Source of the DNA: an uncultured cyanobacterium | GTDB taxonomy: Bacteria > Cyanobacteriota > Cyanobacteriia > Cyanobacteriales > Chroococcidiopsidaceae | Length of the DNA stretch: 41,567 bases | Assembly (NCBI GenBank): GCA_946221495.1 | Contig: CAMIFA010000023.1 | Location: 1-41,567, forward strand | Direction of reading: 5' to 3' | Part shown: positions 1 to 7,900 of the stretch, piece by piece | Layout: the number at the start of each line of letters is the position of its first letter | Position numbering within the stretch: position 1 is the stretch's first letter | Notes under the pieces: model-generated | The model's database searches: none | Told to the model about the DNA's origin: nothing | Seen by the model: only the letters and a program-made list of their open reading frames with translations | Position numbers and translations under genes: made by a program

Positions 1-423
1 TGCATTACAAGTATGAGAATCTGTACCAAACAAAACTTCGCCAGGGCGGGTATGACCTTCTTGAGCTAAGGCAATGTGACAAACGCCTTTATAATCTGGG
101 TTAGCTTTAAAGTCAGCGCGATCGCTAATGTCGTAAAAGTATTTAATCCCTTGCTCGTGGGCAAAGTCCCGTAAAATATCAACGTTGCGGTTAGCGCGTT
201 CGTCGGCGGTGAAGATGTAGTGATCTGGAATTAAAACTATTTTCTCTGAATCCCAAACTTTGGCATCAGCACCAAACTCACGTTGAAAGACACCAATAGT
301 ACCAGGCCCACAAACATCATGAGTCATTAATACATCAACATTAACCCAAATATTTTCTCCTGGTTGGACAATCGAGCGTCCAGAAGCTTTAGCCAAGATT
401 TTTTCAGTTAGAGTCATGCCCAT
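1..423 (-). CDS. leuC: 3-isopropylmalate dehydratase large subunit family (LeuC/aconitase), 3' end cut by window
   Basis: The first 141 codons of an aconitase-superfamily large subunit are visible; the rest lies beyond base 1. The family isomerises 2- and 3-isopropylmalate in leucine synthesis using a [4Fe-4S] cluster. Visible signatures are a start reading MGMTLTEKIL, the segment VDVLMTHDVCGPGTIGVF near residues 28-45, IPDHYIFTADE, and the GTDSHTC box at the window edge. The pattern is that of the shorter, archaeal-type LeuC/homoaconitase branch rather than the enterobacterial type, so the substrate could differ. The start was taken at 423; an in-frame ATG at 417 is an alternative. A HIP1 octamer directly abuts the start codon. 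Confidence 0.85.
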   Translation of the reverse strand, partial: MGMTLTEKILAKASGRSIVQPGENIWVNVDVLMTHDVCGPGTIGVFQREFGADAKVWDSEKIVLIPDHYIFTADERANRNVDILRDFAHEQGIKYFYDISDRADFKANPDYKGVCHIALAQEGHTRPGEVLFGTDSHTCNA

Positions 424-641
424 AGCGATCGCGTTCCCTTCAATGCAGCTATAAAATCTATACTAATCGTTAAAATTAATAAACTAAAAACAGGTATCAA
501 GAGCAGTAAACATCCTGGCTGTTATTTACTAAGTCAAAGCCTTCTGACGCTTTACCGCCGCGAACTCCGAGGCAAGAAAAAAAATATTTACATCATCAGT
601 AAATCCTGAAAAATAAATATTGCCTTAGTGTCATAACTAGT

Positions 642-1103
642 TTACCCAGTATGTTTCTCTAAACTTTTAAAAACTCTGAGAACTATTAAAGACATCACAG
701 CAGCAATTAGTCCCAGCTGCCATAAACCACAACCAGCAGCGACTCCCAAGGCAGATGCTACCCAAATCGCCGCAGCAGTGGTTAATCCGTGAACATCAGC
801 TACCTTCATTCCCCCTCGTGATTCGCGTAATATTACCCCAGCACCGAGAAACCCGACACCAGATACAATGCCTTGAATTACACGGCTGAGTTCATTTTGA
901 CTGTCTGGAGCTGCTACAAGCTGGAGAGGTATGAGAACGAATAAAGCTGAACCAAAGCTCACTAACATATGAGTTCTTAAACCAGCTGGTTTGTGACTAA
1001 GTTGTCGCTCTAAGCCGATAATTGCCCCAACAACTAAGGATAGGCATAGGCGGAAAACAATGATTGACCAATCATTAGGGGAAACTAAATAATTATCTGA
1101 CAA
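642..1103 (-). CDS. MgtC/SapB family membrane protein
   Basis: A 153-residue integral membrane protein with the MgtC/SapB signature. After a first hydrophobic helix comes GAIIGLERQ, then KPAGLRTHMLVSFGSALF, then GFLGAGVILRE and the HGLTTAAAIWVASALGVAAG helix pair; there are about four to five hydrophobic segments. In Salmonella and mycobacteria MgtC is linked to survival at low Mg2+ and to ATP homeostasis. In cyanobacteria the role is not settled. The length fits the short MgtC form lacking the C-terminal ACT-like domain. The gene is single and diverges from the PEP synthase-like gene. Family assignment is firm, function is not. Confidence 0.88.
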   Translation of the reverse strand: MSDNYLVSPNDWSIIVFRLCLSLVVGAIIGLERQLSHKPAGLRTHMLVSFGSALFVLIPLQLVAAPDSQNELSRVIQGIVSGVGFLGAGVILRESRGGMKVADVHGLTTAAAIWVASALGVAAGCGLWQLGLIAAVMSLIVLRVFKSLEKHTG

Positions 1104-1218
1104 TGCTTGTGAACTAACTCTGTACTATATAACCAGTCTAGTTGAGAAGTCTAGAAAGATACGCGATCGCCAAACTTTAGTAAGTAGCTCGTTAGCCAGG
1201 ACTGGGGTTGGTAACTAT

Positions 1219-1230
1219 ACACTATAGTGT
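1219..1230. promoter_or_regulatory. 12-bp perfect palindrome in a divergent promoter region
   Basis: The 410-base spacer 1104-1513 separates the leftward MgtC gene from the rightward PEP synthase-like gene. It contains the perfect palindrome ACACTATAGTGT, which looks like a dimeric regulator site. I see no recognisable RNA gene or credible coding sequence in the rest of the spacer. The binding role is inferred only from symmetry and position. Confidence 0.3.
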
Positions 1231-1513
1231 GAGTAAACGGACTATCAATGCCGAAATCCCTAGCGTTGCTGAAGGCGCAACAACTACGCCAAAGCTGCCG
1301 TTCCTAAGAAATAAAAATTATAACTTTTCGCACTCCAATTTTTATCCCACTGCTTCTTTAAGTGAAATTACAAGTGGTGGATAATAATGATACTTCTGTT
1401 GTTACTACTGTAGAGACCAGGGCGATTACTTGAGAACTAATGCTAGAAAGGCGATCGCTACATCCCAGGCAATAGTCGTGCTTAATAATACTGCAATGCC
1501 GGAGAAGAATTGA

Positions 1514-3811
1514 GTGGACATCTACTGGCTTGAGCAAATTCAACCCTCAGATTATCCGCTAGTAGGCAACACTCACTTGAGTAATCTCTTACAGCGTGGC
1601 TATCCCGTATTGCCCGGATTTGTAATTTCAGCTCAAGTCTGGCAGGAATTTATCAAGAATTTAAATAGCACAGAACCATTAATTTCTGATTTGCCTGATT
1701 CTGATTTAAATCTCGATGTAGACAATCCCTATCAACTCCAAAAGGTAGCTCAACGCCTGCGCCAAGAAATTACAACTGCAACACTACCGCCACATTACCT
1801 TGATAAACTTGCAACAGCAGTTGAAAATTGGCAGACACCAGCAATTATTTTTCGCCCTTCTCTAGTGCTGCCAAATACATCTGAAATAGTAGATGGACTG
1901 CTAGAAGCGCAAGTTAGTACCTGCTTTCGCCCTGCAATGGCACTTGCCTTAAAAAGAACTTGGAGTCAGTTGTTCCGAGCCAGAAGTTTGCTGTACTGGC
2001 AGCGATTGGGAATTAAGTTACCACAAATTAATTTAGCTATTTTAGTGCAACCTTTACCTGAAGCGATCACCTCTGGTTACGTTACTTACAACTCTACAAA
2101 ATTAGAAATTCAAGCCACCTGGGGGCTAGGAATAGCGATCGCACGCGGGGAAGTGTTACCAGATTCTTACTTAATTGATCCAGAAACTGGGGCAGTAGCA
2201 TCCCAATTGGGTAATAAAACAATTGCTTATAGTCTAGATTCTGTGGAAGGTACTAACCCCTGTTTGAGTGGGCTACAAAGTTATTTGCTTGATATCGAGC
2301 AGCAGCAACAATATGCCCTTGAAGACAAATACCTCCAACAACTAATAGGGCTAGCTAGGCAACTAAAAACTGAACTGCCAACTTTTACCCTGGAGTGGAC
2401 TTTATCTCAATCAGATCCTCCTCAGTTGTACTTAACGCAAGTTACCACTGCGATCGCCCCATTACCTACCACCACCCCAAAAGAACTTCTAGCTAATCAC
2501 ACAATTGCTCCTCCAGAATTAATTCGCGGCAGGGGAGCAGTAGTAGGAGAAGTTGTAGCTCCAGCTTATGTAGTAACTAATTCTACTGGACTAGAAACCT
2601 TACCATCAGGAGTAATTTTAGTAGCATCGGCGATCGCACCCCAGTGGTTACCTTTACTGCAACAAGTCGTTGGCATTGTAACTGAACAAGGCGGTTTAAC
2701 TTCCCATTGCGCGATTCTTGCTAGAGAATTAGGTATTCCCGCAGTCATAGGTGCAGCCAACGTTACTCAAATAATTCAAACAGGCGAATTAGTGCTATTA
2801 GATGGCGATCGCGGCGAAATTAATCGTCTCAGCAGAGATCCAAAAAAGCTGAGGCACACAGGCGTAGAGAAAATTATTTCCCCATCATCGTTTACTTATA
2901 ATGTGCCAATTGCAACTCAATTACTGGTTAACCTCAGCCAGCCTAGCTTGATCGAGCGGGTAAAGAATTTGCCAATTGATGGTGTGGGATTATTACGTTC
3001 AGAATTGATGGCGCTGACTGTGCTAGAAGGGCAACACCCCAACAGATGGCTGATGGAACGCGAAGCTCAATTATTTGAACTTTGGCAAGATTATATTAGT
3101 CAATTTGCCCGTGCCTTTGCACCACGACCTGTTTTTTATCGTTCTTTAGATTGGCGATCGCCCGAATTTCCAGCTGATACTCCAGGTGCAGCCTACATTG
3201 AAGTTAATCCGATGTTAGGTCAACGTGGTACTTTCAAATATTTACAAAATGGGCAATTTTTTAAGTTGGAATTGGCAGCTTTGGCGGCTGTGCAGCAATC
3301 TGGCTATAGCAATATTCACTTACTTTTGCCTTTTGTTCGCACTGTCGAAGAATTTTCCTTTTGCCGCCGTTTAGTTGAGCAAGCAGGTTTAACTCAATTA
3401 CCGCAATTTCAACTGTGGATTATGGCAGAAGTCCCCTCTATCTTGTTTTTACTGCCGGAATATGTCAAAGCCGGAGTCCAAGGCGTGTCAATTGGGACGA
3501 ATGATCTAACGCAATTGTTGCTAGGAGTGGATCGAGACTCTTGTCACCTAGCAGCAGCATTTGATGAACGCCATCCGGCGGTAATGCAAGCGATCGCTCA
3601 AATTATTCAAATGGCAAGCAGCGCGAATATTCCTTGTTCAATTTGCGGACAAGCACCAGCTTTGTATCCTGAATTGATTGATTCTTTAGTACGCTGGGGA
3701 ATCACGTCAATTTCGGTAGAAGTAGAGGCAGTTGAGCAAACATATCAGGCGATCGCCCGTGCAGAACAACGCTTAATTTTAGATGCCGCACGGCGGCTGC
3801 AACAGAGTTAA
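1514..3811 (+). CDS. Phosphoenolpyruvate synthase/PPDK-like protein with divergent ATP-binding half
   Basis: A 765-residue protein of the PEP-utilising enzyme superfamily. The GTG start follows GGAG at 1501-1504 with nine-base spacing. The N-terminal third (about 1-320) aligns in order with the PEP/pyruvate-binding ATP-grasp domain. The mobile phospho-histidine domain (about 340-440) has TSHCAILARELGIPAVIG with H398 as carrier. The C-terminal TIM barrel (about 470-760) has GVGLLRSE, MLGQRG, SIGTNDLTQ and SICGQAP with the catalytic Cys711. Intact PEP synthase makes PEP from pyruvate and ATP. Here the expected RSSA..ED and GQ loops of the nucleotide domain are replaced by a sequence beginning IIFRPSLVLPNTSE near residue 115, so ATP-driven synthase activity is doubtful. 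It could be a phosphotransfer or regulatory homologue. Confidence 0.8.
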   Translation: MDIYWLEQIQPSDYPLVGNTHLSNLLQRGYPVLPGFVISAQVWQEFIKNLNSTEPLISDLPDSDLNLDVDNPYQLQKVAQRLRQEITTATLPPHYLDKLATAVENWQTPAIIFRPSLVLPNTSEIVDGLLEAQVSTCFRPAMALALKRTWSQLFRARSLLYWQRLGIKLPQINLAILVQPLPEAITSGYVTYNSTKLEIQATWGLGIAIARGEVLPDSYLIDPETGAVASQLGNKTIAYSLDSVEGTNPCLSGLQSYLLDIEQQQQYALEDKYLQQLIGLARQLKTELPTFTLEWTLSQSDPPQLYLTQVTTAIAPLPTTTPKELLANHTIAPPELIRGRGAVVGEVVAPAYVVTNSTGLETLPSGVILVASAIAPQWLPLLQQVVGIVTEQGGLTSHCAILARELGIPAVIGAANVTQIIQTGELVLLDGDRGEINRLSRDPKKLRHTGVEKIISPSSFTYNVPIATQLLVNLSQPSLIERVKNLPIDGVGLLRSELMALTVLEGQHPNRWLMEREAQLFELWQDYISQFARAFAPRPVFYRSLDWRSPEFPADTPGAAYIEVNPMLGQRGTFKYLQNGQFFKLELAALAAVQQSGYSNIHLLLPFVRTVEEFSFCRRLVEQAGLTQLPQFQLWIMAEVPSILFLLPEYVKAGVQGVSIGTNDLTQLLLGVDRDSCHLAAAFDERHPAVMQAIAQIIQMASSANIPCSICGQAPALYPELIDSLVRWGITSISVEVEAVEQTYQAIARAEQRLILDAARRLQQS

Positions 3812-3880
3812 TAAATAAAAGTAGACAATTCTCTATATCTAAATATTTAGCAATCTATGTTTTACGTTAAACCAAGGAAA

Positions 3881-3950
3881 GATGTTCTTACTTAAGACAC
3901 AAGGGAATTAGGGAATTATTAGATATTACTTGTTTTCCACAGCCTCTCCA
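3881..3950 (-). repeat. Direct repeat copy A: apparent 3'-end remnant of the small TM-protein gene
   Basis: This lies in the 339-base spacer 3812-4150. It matches 10243-10304 in the same orientation; a 41-base core differs at only three positions. Copy A also carries an 8-base tandem duplication (GGGAATTA). Read on the minus strand it encodes ERLWKTSNI followed by TAA, the same tail as the intact gene at 10270-10725, but with one base lost just upstream and Gln changed to stop. Further upstream the similarity fades. It is best read as a gene-end fragment; a dispersed repeat family is the alternative. The rest of the spacer is AT-rich and holds the FecR gene leader. Confidence 0.6.
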
Positions 3951-4150
3951 AACCTCAGGATACTTTCTTAGACTACAACTTGGTATTAAATGTAAAACTT
4001 TTTAGTTTGAGAGAAACTTTAACTCTAAAGTTGAGAGTAAACTTCTTGCATAAATCACTAAAAAAAAGGTGATAAGTAATTACAAGAGACTTATGAGTTT
4101 TAAGAAAAACTTTTAAGCTGATTCAGAATTTTCGGGGGAGGTAAGCTGTA

Positions 4151-4984
4151 ATGGCACGGCAGATTAAATCATTCAGTCAGTTATTGATTGGTAGTCTTTT
4201 AGGTTTATCTTTAATCACCACACCAGGGCTGGCACAACAAAACCTCCTCACACGCGCGGAAATTTACAAGCTGGCGAATCAAGTTCAACTGCTGTTGAAG
4301 AACCAACCGCCGCGCCCAGCGAAAATATCAGATATACTGATTCCTCAAGATGCGTTGCGGACGGCAGCTCGTTCTAAGGTTGAATTACTATTCAATGAAG
4401 GAACTCTTGCTCGGATTGGCGCAAATGCCATGTTCCAATTTATTCCAGGTACACGCAGCTTTGAGCTGAGAAATGGTACTGTTTTAGTTATGTTTCGTCC
4501 TGGTAGTGGTGGTGGTAAAATTATCACGCCAGAGGCAATAGTAGTGGCACGGGGAACTTTAATGTGGGTGAGACATGACTCTGCTACTCAAACTACGCTA
4601 GCTGGAGCTTTGACTAGTAACCCACCTAGTCCAGTTATTGTATCAAACGCTAAGGGTGAGGGTACTGTGCAATTAAAAGCTGGTCAACGGGTATCTGTCG
4701 TTAATGGGAAAGTTGGGCTGGTTAAGGCTTTGAATTTGCAGACATTTCACCAAACTTGTGAATTAGCTGCTGGTTTAGGTCCTGGGGAAGAAAAATTAGT
4801 AGATCAAGAATCTCCTGAAGTTCAGGCGACACTTAAAGCAGTTCGGGCTGAGACTTTAGCAGCATTAACGAGTCAATTGAGATCGATGGGACTTGCGGCT
4901 GATACTGATGACTTTCGCCCGTGTCCGCCTCAGAAAGTGCTAGGAAATAAGATTAGTTTCAACTCTGTCCATGTTCGGTTGTAA
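4151..4984 (+). CDS. FecR-domain secreted protein
   Basis: A 277-residue exported protein. Residues 1-28 form a signal peptide (basic start, LLIGSLLGLSL core, cleavage near GLA/QQ). A FecR-like beta domain spans about residues 55-150: ALRTAARSKVELLFNEGTLARIG, then a run of alternating hydrophobic residues and ELRNGTVLV. The C-terminal 100 residues are mixed and carry two Cys (TCEL and FRPCPP). A strong ribosome site, GGGGGAGG, lies at 4134-4141, nine bases before the ATG. FecR domains in Gram-negatives act as periplasmic sensor parts of sigma regulation; in cyanobacteria many are free-standing secreted proteins of unknown role. The gene converges on the caspase-STAND gene and their 3' ends overlap by 26 bases. 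Confidence 0.85.
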   Translation: MARQIKSFSQLLIGSLLGLSLITTPGLAQQNLLTRAEIYKLANQVQLLLKNQPPRPAKISDILIPQDALRTAARSKVELLFNEGTLARIGANAMFQFIPGTRSFELRNGTVLVMFRPGSGGGKIITPEAIVVARGTLMWVRHDSATQTTLAGALTSNPPSPVIVSNAKGEGTVQLKAGQRVSVVNGKVGLVKALNLQTFHQTCELAAGLGPGEEKLVDQESPEVQATLKAVRAETLAALTSQLRSMGLAADTDDFRPCPPQKVLGNKISFNSVHVRL

Positions 4985-7900
4985 GCATTATTTTTGAATT
5001 TATTAGATCATCGCAGATCTGCCGATCGCTTGCCTGAAGATTTGGATTGGTTTTCAGGTAGTCGTGCAGGCGATCGCACCCGCGTGTCAATAGCGCTTCT
5101 AAATTTAAATTCCACAGCAGAAATCCATCATTGACGCTGGCACTAATTAAACTACCACTAGGGCTGAAATTAACGCTGCGAATTGGATCTTGATGCCCGA
5201 ATAGCGTTTTAAGTAAAGTGCCATCAGCTACGTTCCAAAGCTTGAGCGTGTTGTCTGCACTACCAGAAACTAGAATACCACTAGGGCTAAAACTCACACT
5301 TGTAACCCCATTAGTATGACCTGTAAGCGTTTGTAGCAAGTGACCGTCAACACTCCAAATCTTAATTGTATTGTCCCAACTAGCAGCAGCAATTTTACCA
5401 TCAGCGCTGAAAGCTACCGAGGCGATCGCTGACTTATGATTGTCCAAGGTTCTTAGGAGAATGCCATTTAGCGTCCAGAGTTTCACAGTATTGTCATAAC
5501 TACCAGAAGCGAGGATTTTGCCGTCAGCACTGAAAGCAACAGAAGTAACTCCATCTTGATGTCCAATCAGCGCTTTCAGTAACCTACCATCAACTACACT
5601 CCACAGCTTGATTGTCTTATCGGCACTGCCAGAGGCGATGATCTTATTATCTAGGCTGAAAGCAACAGAAGTGACTCCATCCCGATGTCCGGTAAGCGTT
5701 CTGATCAACCTACCATCAACTGCATTCCACAGCTTAATTGTCTTGTCTGCACTGCTAGAGGCAAGCATTTTGCCATCAGCACTGAAACTGAGATTGAAAA
5801 CTGGGGCTTGATGTCCCTTGAGGATTTTAAATAATAACCCAGAGGTTATGCCATCTTTGCGCCACAGCTTTACAGTGCCATCCCAACCAGCAGTAGCAAA
5901 CGTCTTGCCATTAGGGCTGAAGGAGACACTATAAACACTACTATCTTGCTGTTGCCTAGTGTCTGTATCCCACAATTTGATTGTCTTATCAGCACTAGCA
6001 GAAGCGATAAGCCCTTTGGGCATGGCTTCGCTTACCGCTTGCCCATCTGGACTAAAACTGATTTCTGAAACTTCAGCGCTATGCCCACGCAAAGTTGTGA
6101 TTAAAGTACCATCGCTATGCCAAAGTTTCACAGTGTTGTCAGCGCCAGCAGAGGCAAGCTTACCATCAGGGCTGAAAGCAACAGAATTAACTTGAGCGTT
6201 ATGACCATCAAGAATCTGCACAATTGAGGTTGAAATCTCAGTGAGTCTAACGGTTTGATCAGCACTAGCAGAAGCGATCATCTTACCATCGGGGCTAAAC
6301 GCCACAGAAGTGACTCGATCTGAGTGTGTCGCGAAGGTTTTAAGCAGCTTTGCGTCTACTGTGCGCCAGAGTTTTACAGTTTTATCTTCCCCAGCAGAGG
6401 CAAGAAACTTACCATCAGGACTAAAAGCAACGCTATTTACCCAGCCGCTATGCCCTTGTAATGTTTTAAGTAAGGTTCCATTCACACTCCAGAGTTTGAT
6501 AGTCTGGTCACGGCTAGCAGAGGCGATTAGTTCACCATTAGGACTGAAAGCAACACTATTAACCCAATCGCGATGTCCAACCAAAGTTTTTAATAGCCTA
6601 CCGTCTACACTCCAAAGTTTAATAGTTTTGTCGGCACTGGTAGAGGCAAGCAAATTACCATCGGGGCTAAACTTCACCCTAGTGACGCGATCTTGATGTC
6701 CAGACAGGGTTTTGAGTAAAGTACCATCCAAGTTCCAAAGCTTTATGTCGTCACCAGCAGCAGCCAAGGTTTTACCATCAGGGCTGAAACTGACACTATT
6801 AAGATCGCTATATCCTTCTAAGCGATTGCGTTCTTGGGTAAGATAAACTGCTTGTTGCAGCGTAGTTACTGTTTTGATTTGAGTATCGGCTGGAACTGCT
6901 AACCAGTTTATCTGTCTTAGCTGTTGCCCTGCCTTGATGCTGGCTGTTAGTGCTTCAAGCTGCTGATTAGACAGTAAAAGCGCTTCAGACAAGGAATTTA
7001 GAGCAGCAATTTCGTTAATCTGGGCTTTTTGTCTTTGGAGGTAAGCCAACCCGGCAAAACTTACGGCAGCTAGTCCTAGTGTAGCGATCGCCGCCGCCGC
7101 AATTTGAGTTCGTCTCAGTCTTTTTTTAATCAGCAGTTGTTGTTGTTGTCTTTCCTCTAAACAAGCCTCAATAAATAATTGGACATCTTGGGATAACTCA
7201 TCAGTGTAATTAATATAAATTTCTTCTGCTTGGGCTAGCCTGACTCCTTGTAATAAAAAATCAGCCTGCTGGTTGTGCTTCCACAGTTTTGCTGCCTGTT
7301 CAATTTGCCGTTGTAGCCGTAAACGGGTGCGATTTTCCTCTAGCCACCAACGCAGAGTTGACCAATGGCGAATCAGCACTTCATGCGCCACTTCTACAGT
7401 CACTTGCTGGGCGGATTCCTCTGGTTGTGGTGATGAGAATCCTCTACTCTGTCCCATAGCGCTTTCATCTGCTTCCAAGTTAATTACGACTAACTTGGCT
7501 GCGGTTAATGCTTGCAGCGTTCTTTCTACTAAGGCAGTAGGATATTTAGGAACTACTAGCTGAGATTTCAACGCCCGTCTTCGCGTATCTTCTGTGCCTT
7601 CCCCCAATTGCGTTAACGCTAAAAAAATCCACCTCGCACAAGCCTGAGCTTCCGCATCTAAGCCGTCGTAAACAGCTTGACATGAGCGCTCTAAGGCTCC
7701 TTTAAAGCCCCCAATTTGCTGCTGATATACCTGCAACGTCAATTCACCCGGACAGTGGTGCTGCCACAACTGCTCTAAAACAAATTCCAGCAGAGGTAAA
7801 TCTCCGGCGGCGTGGCTAAGTTCTTGTAAAAGTACCTCAACTAATTCTGGCTCCACCTTCAGCCCTACTTTCTCGGCTGGCTTGACAATTACTTGGCGAT

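Noticed and set aside
1249..1308. 19-codon peptide MPKSLALLKAQQLRQSCRS in the mgtC/PEP synthase spacer
   Set aside because: Too short, with no ribosome site or recognised family; likely chance.
5608..6696. Three plus-strand open frames (5608-5811, 5959-6195, 6310-6696) with repeated Ser-Phe-Thr-Val-Leu-Ser motifs
   Set aside because: They are antisense reflections of the WD40 repeats; the periodicity comes from the blades on the other strand.
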